Assembly (NCBI RefSeq): GCF_014656195.1
Contig: NZ_BNBY01000007.1
Span: 1-64,000, forward strand
From: Kitasatospora xanthocidica
GTDB lineage: Bacteria > Actinomycetota > Actinomycetes > Streptomycetales > Streptomycetaceae
Length of the DNA: 64,000 nt
Direction of reading: 5' to 3'
Made by a program: the position numbers and the translations under genes. Shown here one piece after another: positions 26,633 through 34,721 of the stretch (positions within the stretch are counted from its first letter, which is position 1; every line of letters begins with the position of its first letter). A model generated the notes under the pieces. The model had not been told where the DNA came from. It saw only the letters and a program-made list of their open reading frames with translations, and did not search any database.

Positions 26633-27016
26633 ATGGACAAGAGTGCCGGCGGCGGGCAGGTCTTCCGGATCACGGGGGCTCGCAGCAGCCTCACCGAGGA
26701 CGTCCGGGGGCGCCAGCGCCGCTACGTGATCTCGATGCTGTTCCGTACGGTCTGCGTGCTGCTCGCGGTGGTGCTGTGGGACGTCCAGCGCTGGCTGGCG
26801 TTCGCGGCGCTGGCGTGCGCCGTCCTGATGCCGTACTTCGCGGTGCTGATCGCCAACGCGGGCCGGGAACGGGCCCCGGGGCTGCCGAGCACCTTCGACA
26901 TCCCGCTCGACACCCCGCTGATGCTCGGCCCCGGTGGTACGGGTGGGGCGGGTGCGACGGCCGGTGCGGGTGGTGCGAAGACCGCTGCCACCGATCCTTC
27001 ACAGGACGTGAACTGA
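26633..27016 (+). CDS. DUF3099 membrane protein
   Basis: 127 residues. The opening FRITGARSSLTEDVRGRQRRY is family-characteristic in its central part (TEDVRGRQRRYVISM), followed by two close membrane helices (about 35-75), then LIANAGRERAP and a Gly/Ala/Thr-rich tail. Conserved in actinobacteria, function unknown. ATG at 26633 with AGGA just upstream. Confidence 0.9.
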   Translation: MDKSAGGGQVFRITGARSSLTEDVRGRQRRYVISMLFRTVCVLLAVVLWDVQRWLAFAALACAVLMPYFAVLIANAGRERAPGLPSTFDIPLDTPLMLGPGGTGGAGATAGAGGAKTAATDPSQDVN

Positions 27017-27279
27017 CCGACCGTTCCGTCCCGTTCCGTCCTGATCCGGCTCGACGAAAGCTCAATAAAACCTCAGATTAATCATGCAAGACCTCCCCAT
27101 CCGAGGGTCTTGGCGTGACATACTGCGTACGCGCTCCGCATCCCCCGTCGGAGCGACGGACCGACGCCGGGCGGCTCCCCCCGTGGCTGCCCGGCGTCGC
27201 CATGCCCGGATCCGGTCGTCCGGCCGGGGCGTGACAGACTGGCGGTGCAGATTCACCCGCTACCGCTGAGGACGGCCCG
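27017..27279. terminator. Intergenic span with hairpin 27162-27199
   Basis: The first 100 bp are unusually AT-rich (AATAAAACCTCAGATTAATC) with an imperfect AAGACC/GGTCTT stem around 27088-27111. A stronger hairpin follows at 27162-27175 with 27186-27199 (14 bp, one G-T pair). I see no coding sequence. The stem may end the DUF3099 message. Confidence 0.5.
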
Positions 27280-27510
27280 ATGGACACCCCGCAGACGCCG
27301 ATCTGCTCCGCCAAGGGCTGCCGGGCGGACGCCGGCTGGGTGCTGGTGTGGAACAACCCCAAGCTGCACACCCCGGACCGCCGCAAGACCTGGCTCGCCT
27401 GCGACGAGCACCGCGAGCACCTGTCCCAGTTCCTCGGCGTGCGCGGCTTCCTCAAGGAGGTCGTCGCCTTCGCCGACTGGACCCCCGAGGACCCCGGCGC
27501 CTCCGCCTGA
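27280..27510 (+). CDS. Small conserved Cys/His protein (putative zinc-binding)
   Basis: 76 residues. CSAKGC near residue 9-14 and CDEHREH near 43-49 form a CxxxxC...CxxH pattern likely to bind zinc, with the conserved AWVL-type strand (WVLVWNNPKLHTPDRRKTW). Widely conserved in actinobacteria; function not established. ATG at 27280 follows GAGGACG. Confidence 0.82.
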   Translation: MDTPQTPICSAKGCRADAGWVLVWNNPKLHTPDRRKTWLACDEHREHLSQFLGVRGFLKEVVAFADWTPEDPGASA

Positions 27511-27544
27511 CCCCGAGCCCGAACCCGCTTCTCCGCCCCCGCGC

Positions 27545-28534
27545 TCAGCCGCCGATCGCGGACATCGGCCGGTCCGGCTGCAGGAACTCCGGGTCGTCGA
27601 TCCCGGCCCCGGCCTTCTTGCCCCACATCGCCGCCCGCCACAGCGTGGCCAGCTCGGCGTCGGCGGCGCCCGAGCGCAACGCGGCGCGCAGGTCGGTCTC
27701 CCCGGTCGCGAACAGGCAGTTGCGCACCTGGCCGTCGGCGGTCAGCCGGGTCCGGTCGCAGGCGCGGCAGAACGGCCTGGTGACGGAGGCGATCACGCCG
27801 ACCCGGCCCGGGCCGCCGTCCACCAGCCAGCGCTCGGCGGGCGCCGCGCCCCGGGACGCGGACGGCTCCGGGGTGAGCGCGAAGCGGGCCCGCAGCAGGT
27901 CGAGGATCTCCCCGGCGGTGACCATCGAGCTGCGGTCCCAGCCGTGCTGGGCGTCCAGCGGCATCTGCTCGATGAAGCGCAGCTCGTAGCCCCGCTCCAG
28001 GCACCAGGCCAGCAGGTCGGCGGCCTCGTGGTCGTTGACCCCGCGCATCAGCACCGCGTTCAGCTTCACCGGCGTGAGCCCGGCGGCCTCGGCGGCGGCC
28101 AGCCCGTCCAGCACGTCCTGGTGGCGGTGGCGGCGGGTGAGGGTGTGGAACACCTCGGGGTCGAGGGTGTCCAGCGAGACGTTGACCCGGTCGAGCCCGG
28201 CCTCGCGCAGCGCCGTCGCGGTGCGGGCCAGTCCGATGCCGTTGGTGGTCAGCGACAGCTCGGGGCGCGGCTCCAGCTCCGAGCAGGCGGCCACGATCGC
28301 GACCAGCCCAGGGCGCAGCAGCGGCTCGCCGCCGGTGAAGCGGACCTCGCGGACGCCCAGGTCGCGCACGGCGACGGTGACCAGCCGGACGATCTCCTCG
28401 TCGGTCAGCAGGTCCGGCTTGGCCAGCCACTGGAGGCCTTCCTCCGGCATGCAGTAGGTGCAGCGCAGGTTGCACCGGTCCGTGAGGGAGACCCGCAGGT
28501 CGACGGCCTGGCGTCCGAAGGTGTCGAGCAGCAC
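27545..28534 (-). CDS. moaA: GTP 3',8-cyclase
   Basis: 329 residues. Radical-SAM enzyme that, with MoaC, makes cyclic pyranopterin from GTP for molybdenum cofactor. N-terminal [4Fe-4S] motif CNLRCTYC (C21, C25, C28), SAM-binding GGEPLLRPGL, second cluster FCRACDRTRLTADG followed by NC, and the functional C-terminal GG. GTG at 28534 with GGGGAAGGA upstream. It lies alone, without other moa genes. Confidence 0.96.
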   Translation of the reverse strand: MLLDTFGRQAVDLRVSLTDRCNLRCTYCMPEEGLQWLAKPDLLTDEEIVRLVTVAVRDLGVREVRFTGGEPLLRPGLVAIVAACSELEPRPELSLTTNGIGLARTATALREAGLDRVNVSLDTLDPEVFHTLTRRHRHQDVLDGLAAAEAAGLTPVKLNAVLMRGVNDHEAADLLAWCLERGYELRFIEQMPLDAQHGWDRSSMVTAGEILDLLRARFALTPEPSASRGAAPAERWLVDGGPGRVGVIASVTRPFCRACDRTRLTADGQVRNCLFATGETDLRAALRSGAADAELATLWRAAMWGKKAGAGIDDPEFLQPDRPMSAIGG

Positions 28535-28557
28535 GTGCGTCCTTCCCCGAAATGCGG

Positions 28558-28585
28558 CCGGCCCGGCCACCGTGAGGCGGGCCGG
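28558..28585 (-). terminator. Short hairpin after the symporter gene
   Basis: 8-bp stem CCGGCCCG / CGGGCCGG (28558-28565 with 28578-28585), between the symporter stop and the moaA start. Weak, may be chance in GC-rich DNA. Confidence 0.3.
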
Positions 28586-28609
28586 GCCAGCATAGTCATC
28601 GCGGGATGA

Positions 28610-30229
28610 TCAATGGGCACCCAGTCCGGTCAGCGAGCGGACCTCCAGTTCAGCGTACTTCGCCGGGTCGGGACGCTCGGGGGAGAGCAGGGTGCCGAGC
28701 CAGCCGGCCAGGAAGCCGATCGGGATGGAGACCAGGCCGGGGTTCTCCAGGGGGAACCAGTGGAAGTCGACGTCCGGAAAGAGTGACTTCGGGGTTCCGG
28801 ACAGCACCGGGGAGAAGATCACCAGCACCACCGAGGAGATCAGGCCGGCGTAGACCGAGCTGACCGCGCCCGCGGTGGTGAAGCGCTTCCAGAACAGTGA
28901 GTACAGCAGGGTCGGCAGGTTCGCCGAGGCGGCCACCGCGAAGGCCAGCGCGACCAGGGCGGCGGTGCTGAGCTTGCCCGCGTAGAGGCTGAGGACGATG
29001 GAGACGGCGCCGATCGCGACGGCGGCCCACTTCGCCGACAGCACCTCCTCCTTCTCGCTCACCTTGCCGCGCCGGATCACGTTGGCGTACAGGTCGTGCG
29101 CGAATGAGGCCGAGGAGGCCAGGGTGAGGCCGGCCACCACGGCCAGGATGGTGGCGAAGGCGACCGCCGAGATCACCGCGAGCATGATCGCCCCGCCGGT
29201 GCTGCCGGCCCCGCCGCCGAGCTGCTCGGCGAGCAGCGGCGCCGCGGTGTTCCCGGACGGCGTCTTGCCCTCGACGGCCACCATGCCGCTGCGGCCGACC
29301 AGGGCGGCCGCGCCGAAGCCGAGCGCCAGGGTCATCAGGTAGAAGACGCCGATGATGCCGATCGCCCAGAGCACCGACTTCCGGGCCGTCTTGGCGGTGG
29401 GGACGGTGTAGAAGCGGACCAGGATGTGCGGCAGGCCGGCGGTGCCGAGCACCAGCGCGATGCCCAGGCTGATGAAGTCGAGCTTGGAGGTGTCGGTGGC
29501 CCCGTACTTCAGCCCCGGTTCCAGGAAGGCGGTGCCCTTGCCGCTCGCGGAGGCGGCCGCGCCGAGCAGCTCCGAGGGGTTGAAGTGGTACTTGGCGAGC
29601 ACCAGGACGGTCATCAGCGCGGCGCCGACGATCAGCAGCACGGCCTTGACGATCTGCACCCAGGTGGTGCCCTTCATACCCCCTATCACCACGTAGATGA
29701 TCATCAGTGCGCCCACCGCGAGGATGGTCCAGCGCTTGGCGCCGTCCCCGGTGACCCCCAGCAGCAGGGCCACCAGCGCCCCGGCGCCGACCATCTGGGC
29801 GAGCAGGTAGAAGATCGACACCACGATGGTGGACACCCCTGCCGCGGTGCGCACCGGCCGCTGGCGCATCCGGAACGCGAGCACGTCCGCCATGGTGAAC
29901 CGGCCGGAGTTGCGCAGCGGCTCGGCGATCAGCAGCAGCGCGACCAGCCAGGCGACCAGGAAGCCGATCGAGTAGAGGAAGCCGTCGTAGCCGTTGAGCG
30001 CGATCAGCCCGGCGATGCCGAGGAAGGAGGCCGCGGACATGTAGTCGCCGGAGATGGCCAGGCCGTTCTGGAAGCCGGTGAAGCCCCGGCCGCCGGCGTA
30101 GAAGTCGGCGGCGCTCCGGTTCTGCCGCCCTGCCCAGACGGTGATGACCAGGGTGGCCAGCACGAAGACCCCGAACAGGGTCATGGTCAGGCCGCGGTGC
30201 TCGGTGGCGGAGCTGGCGAGCAAGGTCAT
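28610..30229 (-). CDS. Sodium:solute symporter, cation/acetate type (ActP/MctC-like)
   Basis: 539 residues with about thirteen helices of the SSS family. DFYAGGRGFTGFQNGLA and ISGDYMSAASFLGIAGLIA are the marks of acetate/pyruvate symporters; TVPTAKTARKSVLWAIG is a conserved loop. It probably takes up acetate, propionate or pyruvate with a cation. Its start overlaps the DUF485 stop by four bases, the standard actP-yjcH arrangement. Confidence 0.94.
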   Translation of the reverse strand: MTLLASSATEHRGLTMTLFGVFVLATLVITVWAGRQNRSAADFYAGGRGFTGFQNGLAISGDYMSAASFLGIAGLIALNGYDGFLYSIGFLVAWLVALLLIAEPLRNSGRFTMADVLAFRMRQRPVRTAAGVSTIVVSIFYLLAQMVGAGALVALLLGVTGDGAKRWTILAVGALMIIYVVIGGMKGTTWVQIVKAVLLIVGAALMTVLVLAKYHFNPSELLGAAASASGKGTAFLEPGLKYGATDTSKLDFISLGIALVLGTAGLPHILVRFYTVPTAKTARKSVLWAIGIIGVFYLMTLALGFGAAALVGRSGMVAVEGKTPSGNTAAPLLAEQLGGGAGSTGGAIMLAVISAVAFATILAVVAGLTLASSASFAHDLYANVIRRGKVSEKEEVLSAKWAAVAIGAVSIVLSLYAGKLSTAALVALAFAVAASANLPTLLYSLFWKRFTTAGAVSSVYAGLISSVVLVIFSPVLSGTPKSLFPDVDFHWFPLENPGLVSIPIGFLAGWLGTLLSPERPDPAKYAELEVRSLTGLGAH

Positions 30230-30582
30230 TCGGCGGACTCCCGGGGGGCGTGGACGACGGCGCCGTGCGCCTCACGGATCGCGGTGGCGACCGGGTCGAT
30301 CCGCCGGTCGGCGTAGCGGGCGTACCAGGCGGCGATCGCGAAGGTGGTGGCGAACTGCAGCAGCCCCAGCACCAGGGCCAGGTTGACGTGCCCGATGACC
30401 TTGGTGCCCATCAGGCCGGGGGCGTAGCACGAGAGCAGGACGTAGAGCAGGTACCAGAGCACGAAGCCGATGGTGACCGGGAAGGCGAAGCTCCGGAACG
30501 AGCGCCGCAGGGTACGGAACTCCTCACTCTCGTCGATGAGTTGGACTTCCGTGGGGGAAGTGGCGATCGGCGGCGAATCCAC
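30226..30582 (-). CDS. DUF485 membrane protein (symporter partner)
   Basis: 118 residues: N-terminal FRTLRRSFRSFAFPVTIGF, two membrane helices, and conserved YVLLSCYAPGLM. YjcH-type DUF485 proteins always accompany acetate-type symporters; here the stop overlaps the symporter ATG (ATGA). Role, probably stability or regulation of the carrier, is inferred from linkage. Confidence 0.92.
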   Translation of the reverse strand: MDSPPIATSPTEVQLIDESEEFRTLRRSFRSFAFPVTIGFVLWYLLYVLLSCYAPGLMGTKVIGHVNLALVLGLLQFATTFAIAAWYARYADRRIDPVATAIREAHGAVVHAPRESAE

Positions 30583-30798
30583 TCTCTCTCCTCACTCCTT
30601 CGGCGTAGCTGTCACACAGGGGGAACGATCGAACGTGAGGGCCGTCACATTTCGCGGGCGCGCCGCGCAATGCTAGGAGCGTCGTGCCCAGCCCGAAAGG
30701 GGTTGACCGCGATCAGCCAGCCGTTCACCCCCTCGCACCATCCGAATGGCCGAAAACCACCACCCGTGCCGCTTCGCGCCCCTCCCGTCCCATGCGAA

Positions 30799-30829
30799 AG
30801 GGGCGGCACCGACCAGCGGTGCCGCCCCT
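30799..30829 (-). terminator. Terminator of the zinc alcohol dehydrogenase gene
   Basis: Perfect 13-bp inverted repeat (30799-30811 with 30817-30829), loop ACCAG, 13 bp past the stop at 30842. The rest of 30583-30798 holds the DUF485 upstream region; I see nothing else there. Confidence 0.8.
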
Positions 30830-30841
30830 CGTGACAAGACG

Positions 30842-31885
30842 TCAGAAGGCGATCCGGACCTTCAGCGCCGAGCGGTCGTCCATCGCCCGGTAGCCGTCCG
30901 GCACGCCGTCCAGGCCGACCGTGCGGTCGAAGACCAGGCCCGGCTCGATGGCCCCGGAGAGCACGTCCGGCAGCAGCTCGGGGATGTACGCGCGGGCCGG
31001 CGCGACGCCACCGTTCAGCGAAACGTTTCGGCCGAACATCTGTCCGATGTCCACGCCCGCGCTGCCGCCGTGCGGCACCCCGACGTACCCGACCGCGCCA
31101 CCGTCCCGGGTGATCGACACGGCCGTCCGCATCGACTCCTCGGTGCCGACCGCCTCCAGCACCGCGTGCGCGCCCACGCCGCCGGTCAGCTCCTTGACCG
31201 CCTCGACGGCCGCGTCCCCGCGCTCGGCCACCACGTCCGTCGCGCCGAAGCGCCGGGCCAGCTCGGTCCGGGCCGTGTGCCGGCCCAGCGCGATGATCCG
31301 GCCCGCGCCCAGCCGGTGCGCCGCCAGGACGCCGCACAGGCCCACCGCGCCGTCGCCGACCACCGCGACCGTCGACCCGGGCCGCACCCGCGCCGAGACC
31401 GCCGCGTGGTGCCCGGTCGCCATCACGTCCGACAGCGCCAGCAGCCCCGGCAGCAGCTTCTCGTCGCCCGCCGCCTCCTTCGGCAGCTTCACCAGCGTCC
31501 CGTCCGCGAACGGCACCCGCACCGCCTCGCCCTGGCCGCCGTCCGAGCCGACCTGGCCCCAGAACCCGCCGTGCGGGCAGGAGGTGTGCAGGCCCTCGCG
31601 ACAGAAATCACACGTCCCGTCCGACCAGACGAACGGGGCCACCGCCAGGTCGCCCTTGGCGAAGCCCCGGACCTCGGCGCCGGCCTCCTCGACCACGCCC
31701 AGGAACTCGTGCCCGATCCGCTGCCCGGCCACCCGCTGGGCCACGCCCCGGTAGGCCCACAGGTCGCTGCCGCAGATACAGGCGTTCAGCACCCGGAGGA
31801 CCACGTCCGTGGGATGCCGGATCACCGGGTCCGGTACTTCCTCGATCCGGATGTCACTGGGGCCGTGGATCACGGTGGCACGCAT
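30842..31885 (-). CDS. Zinc-dependent alcohol dehydrogenase family protein (MDR)
   Basis: 347 residues. GroES-like domain with catalytic-zinc ligands C38 (CICGSD) and H59-E60 (GHEFLG), then a Rossmann domain (VAVVGDGAVGLCGV). The structural-zinc lobe is D89-x2-C92-x2-C95-x7-C103: the first of the usual four Cys is Asp, as in some subfamilies. NAD(P)-linked oxidation of an alcohol or reduction of an aldehyde is expected; substrate unknown. ATG with GAAGGA upstream and a perfect dyad in the promoter region. Confidence 0.92.
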   Translation of the reverse strand: MRATVIHGPSDIRIEEVPDPVIRHPTDVVLRVLNACICGSDLWAYRGVAQRVAGQRIGHEFLGVVEEAGAEVRGFAKGDLAVAPFVWSDGTCDFCREGLHTSCPHGGFWGQVGSDGGQGEAVRVPFADGTLVKLPKEAAGDEKLLPGLLALSDVMATGHHAAVSARVRPGSTVAVVGDGAVGLCGVLAAHRLGAGRIIALGRHTARTELARRFGATDVVAERGDAAVEAVKELTGGVGAHAVLEAVGTEESMRTAVSITRDGGAVGYVGVPHGGSAGVDIGQMFGRNVSLNGGVAPARAYIPELLPDVLSGAIEPGLVFDRTVGLDGVPDGYRAMDDRSALKVRIAF

Positions 31886-31958
31886 GCGCTGTTCCTTCGC
31901 TCAGAACGTATCGACCAGGTGTACGACACCCCCGCCGACCACTCTATTCCGGCCGGTC

Positions 31959-31976
31959 GGTCGGAACATTCCGACC
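31959..31976. promoter_or_regulatory. 18-bp perfect dyad, candidate operator
   Basis: GGTCGGAA-CA-TTCCGACC, perfect 8-bp arms, between the divergent dehydrogenase and exonuclease genes. On the minus strand it sits where the -35 would be relative to TAGAGT at 31941-31946. A homodimeric repressor or activator of the dehydrogenase is the likely binder. No regulator gene is adjacent. Confidence 0.55.
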
Positions 31977-31997
31977 GGACCCGTCCTCGCCGCCCCT

Positions 31998-32003
31998 TAT
32001 CCT
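31998..32003 (+). promoter_or_regulatory. -10 element, leaderless start of exonuclease gene
   Basis: TATCCT eight bases before the ATG at 32012, with no ribosome site. Confidence 0.55.
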
Positions 32004-32011
32004 GTTGGACC

Positions 32012-32995
32012 ATGCAACCGATCCAGCCCGCGCCGAGGACCGCCCCGGTCCCCGCACAGCGCTCAGCCGCCCTCACCGAGGGCTTCGCGGTCGTCGACGT
32101 CGAGACCACCGGTCTCGGCCGCTCCGACCGCGTCATCTCGGCGGGCGTCTACCAGCTGGACCCGGACGGCGAGGTCACCGACCACTGGTACACCCTGGTC
32201 AACCCCGAGCGGGACCCGGGCCCGGTCTGGATCCACGGCCTGACCGCTGAGCTGCTCACCACCGCCCCGACCTTCCCGCAGATCGCCGACGAGCTCGCCG
32301 ACCGGCTGCGCGGCCGGGTCCTGGTCGCGCACAACGCGCTCTTCGACTGGAACATGATCTCCCGCGAGTTCTCCCGGGCCGGCCTGCGCGCCCCGGTCGA
32401 GCAGCGGATCTGCACCATGGTCCTCTCCCGGGACCTCCGCCTGCCGCTGCCCAACGGCAAGCTGGCCACGCTCGCCGCCCACTTCGGCGTCCAGCAGCGG
32501 CACGCCCACAACGCCCTGGACGACGCCCGGGTGCTCGCCGAGGCCTTCCGCCCCAGCCTGCACCTCGCCCGCCTCGGCGGCGTCCCGCTGCCGCTGCAGA
32601 ACTGCGTCGCGGTCACCGACCTCGGCGAGGAGGAGTCCGCCGCCCCCGGCCGCGCCTCCTGGACCGGCGCGAACTACCGCCAGGCCAAGAAGCGCCCGGC
32701 CTGCCCGTACCCGAACCCCGGGCGCTGGCAGGACGGCAAGCCGCTGGTCCAGGGCATGCGGGTGGCCTTCACCGGCGACACCGCCACCGACCGCGAGCTC
32801 CTGGAGGACCGCGCCGTCGAGGCCGGCCTGCACATCGCCTCCTCGGTGAGCCGCCTCACCAGCCTGCTGGTCACCAACGAGCCGGACAGCTGGAGCGGCA
32901 AGGCCCGCAAGGCCCGGGAGGTCGGCACCCCGGTGGTCACCGAGGACGCGTTCCTGCAACTGCTGCGCGAGGTCGCCCCGCACCCCGGTGCGTGA
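32012..32995 (+). CDS. DEDDh 3'-5' exonuclease with C-terminal BRCT
   Basis: 327 residues. DnaQ-like fold with Exo motifs VVDVETTGLG (D, E), HNALFDWNMI (D) and HNALDDARV (H, D). After a linker, a BRCT domain (about 240-320: QGMRVAFTGDTATDRELL ... SLLVTNEPDSWSGKARKA) replaces the polymerase partner. The same layout occurs in other actinobacterial exonucleases tied to repair. A DNA ligand is likely; protein partners via BRCT are inference. Confidence 0.93.
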   Translation: MQPIQPAPRTAPVPAQRSAALTEGFAVVDVETTGLGRSDRVISAGVYQLDPDGEVTDHWYTLVNPERDPGPVWIHGLTAELLTTAPTFPQIADELADRLRGRVLVAHNALFDWNMISREFSRAGLRAPVEQRICTMVLSRDLRLPLPNGKLATLAAHFGVQQRHAHNALDDARVLAEAFRPSLHLARLGGVPLPLQNCVAVTDLGEEESAAPGRASWTGANYRQAKKRPACPYPNPGRWQDGKPLVQGMRVAFTGDTATDRELLEDRAVEAGLHIASSVSRLTSLLVTNEPDSWSGKARKAREVGTPVVTEDAFLQLLREVAPHPGA

Positions 32996-33014
32996 GCCGG
33001 TTGTGAGGTCGGCG

Positions 33015-33020
33015 TACCGT
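33015..33020 (+). promoter_or_regulatory. -10 element, leaderless start of SURF1 gene
   Basis: TACCGT six bases before the GTG at 33027. No ribosome site is present. Confidence 0.5.
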
Positions 33021-33026
33021 TCCCAT

Positions 33027-33824
33027 GTGTACCGTTTTCTGCTGACCCGCCAGTGGCTGATCACCATGCTGATCGCGCTGCTGCTGATCCCCGCGACGAT
33101 CGAGCTGGGCTTCTGGCAGCTGCACCGCCACGAGGCGCGGGTGGCCCGGAACGAGCTGATCGGCCAGGCCCTGACGGCCGCCCCGGTCCCCTTCGACACC
33201 CTGTCGACGGCCCCCGGCGCCACGGTCCCCAAGGACCTCACCTGGCGCGCGGTGACCGCCACCGGCCAGTACGACCCGGCACACGAGTTCGTGGTCCGCA
33301 AGCGGACCGACTCCAGCGGGACCATCGGCTACTTCGTCGTGACCCCGCTGAAGCTCTCCGACGGCAAGGGCACCGTCCTGGTCAACCGCGGCTGGGTCCC
33401 CTCCGGCGACGGCGCCACCCAGTACCCGCCCGTCCCGGCCGCCCCGGCCGGCGAGGTCGCCCTCACCGGCCGGCTGCGCGCCGACGAGACGTACGGCGCC
33501 AGCGGCATCAAGGACCGCGCCGGCCTGCCGGACCGCCAGTTCAACCTGATCAACACCGAGGAGCAGGCCAAGGAGAGCGGCACCACCCTCCTCGGCGGCT
33601 ACCTCGAACTCGCCGCCACCACCCCGGCCCCGGCCGACCAGCCCCAGCTGATCCCCGAGCCCAACCACTCGGACATCGGCCCGCACATGGCCTACGCCGT
33701 CCAGTGGTGGCTGTTCACCGCGATGATCCCGGTCGGCGTCTGGATCCTCGCCCGCCGCGAGGCCAAGGACCGCGCCAAGCAGGCCGCCGAGCCGGAGACC
33801 GTCACCGAACCCGTCCCGGCGTAG
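33027..33824 (+). CDS. SURF1-family cytochrome oxidase assembly protein
   Basis: 265 residues. Two membrane helices (about 8-27 and 222-242) flank an extracytoplasmic domain. Family motifs are LGFWQLHRHEAR and VLVNRGWVP, and the second helix has YAVQWWLFTAMIPV. SURF1 assists haem insertion in aa3-type oxidase. The start GTG (VYRFLLTRQW) is favoured by homology and the leaderless -10. Confidence 0.93.
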   Translation: MYRFLLTRQWLITMLIALLLIPATIELGFWQLHRHEARVARNELIGQALTAAPVPFDTLSTAPGATVPKDLTWRAVTATGQYDPAHEFVVRKRTDSSGTIGYFVVTPLKLSDGKGTVLVNRGWVPSGDGATQYPPVPAAPAGEVALTGRLRADETYGASGIKDRAGLPDRQFNLINTEEQAKESGTTLLGGYLELAATTPAPADQPQLIPEPNHSDIGPHMAYAVQWWLFTAMIPVGVWILARREAKDRAKQAAEPETVTEPVPA

Positions 33825-33843
33825 CGCCCGGGCCCGGGCTGTT

Positions 33844-34176
33844 CTACAGCACGTCGTCCAGCTCCCGGAGCAGCCGCGCCTTGGCCCGCGCCCCCACCAC
33901 CGACCGCACCGGCTCCCCGCCCCGGAACACCATCAGCGTCGGCATCGACAGCACGCCGTACGCCGCCTGCGTCCGCGGGTTGTGGTCCACGTCGAGGCTC
34001 ACCACCCGCAGCCGGTGCGACTCCTCCCGCGCGATGTCCGCCAGCACCGGCGCCATCATCCGGCACGGCGGGCACCAGTCCGCCGTGAAGTCCACCAGCA
34101 CCGGCCCCTCGGCCGCCAGCACCTCGGTGGCGAACGTCTCGTCCGTCACCGCCGGCACACCCTCGATCCGCGTCAT
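33844..34176 (-). CDS. Thioredoxin with CPPC active site
   Basis: 110 residues, complete thioredoxin fold: DFTADWCPPCRMMAP with active site C35-P-P-C38 instead of CGPC, cis-Pro in LSMPTLMVF, and a C-terminal helix. A Pro in the CxxC dipeptide changes redox potential and partner choice relative to canonical thioredoxin. It begins three bases after the MerR stop codon, so both are one unit. ATG start. Confidence 0.93.
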   Translation of the reverse strand: MTRIEGVPAVTDETFATEVLAAEGPVLVDFTADWCPPCRMMAPVLADIAREESHRLRVVSLDVDHNPRTQAAYGVLSMPTLMVFRGGEPVRSVVGARAKARLLRELDDVL

Positions 34177-34179
34177 CGT

Positions 34180-34587
34180 CTACTCCTCCGTCAGTTCGCA
34201 CTGGGGTGATCCTTCGGAAGCCGCGAGGTCGTCCCGGGCCCGCACCGCCCGCTCGAACTGGCCGGCCACCCGCGCCCGCGCCTCCCGCAGCCGCTCGATG
34301 CAGTCGTCCAGCTCGGCGAGCTTGCGCTCGTACACCTCCAGCGACGCCGGACACGAGTCCCCCTCCGGGTGCCCCGCCCGCAGGCACTCCACGAACGGCC
34401 GGGTCTCCTCCAGCCCGAACCCGGCGTCCCGCAGCGTCCGGATCTCCCGCAGCAGCCGCAGGTCGCCCTCGTCGTACGCCCGGTACCCGTTGACCGCCCG
34501 ACGGGCCGGCAACAGCCCCAGCTGCTCGTAGTACCGCAACGCCCGCGTGGTCGTCCCCGCCCGCTCCGCCAGCTCCCCGATCCGCAT
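34180..34587 (-). CDS. MerR-family regulator, Cys-containing
   Basis: 135 residues. Winged HTH (MRIGELAERAGTTTRALRYY, NGYRAYDEGDLRLL), then a coiled dimer helix. Effector-region Cys residues C68 (VECLRAGH) and C79 (SCPASL) with H73, plus C96 and C130, suggest metal or thiol sensing. It is followed by the thioredoxin, so oxidative or thiol control of that gene is plausible. ATG at 34587 with a GGAG-containing ribosome site. A TTGACG (34640-34645) upstream is a candidate -35; its partner -10 is unclear. Confidence 0.9.
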   Translation of the reverse strand: MRIGELAERAGTTTRALRYYEQLGLLPARRAVNGYRAYDEGDLRLLREIRTLRDAGFGLEETRPFVECLRAGHPEGDSCPASLEVYERKLAELDDCIERLREARARVAGQFERAVRARDDLAASEGSPQCELTEE

Positions 34588-34721
34588 CCGAACCCGCTCC
34601 TCCCGCGCTTCCGGCAACGACCGTAAACCTTGCCCCGGACGTCAACGCCAGCCCCGGCGCGACCACTCCCGGAACCGCACCCCCGCCCCCGGGCCCCCGC
34701 CCCACCCGGCAGTATGTCCCC

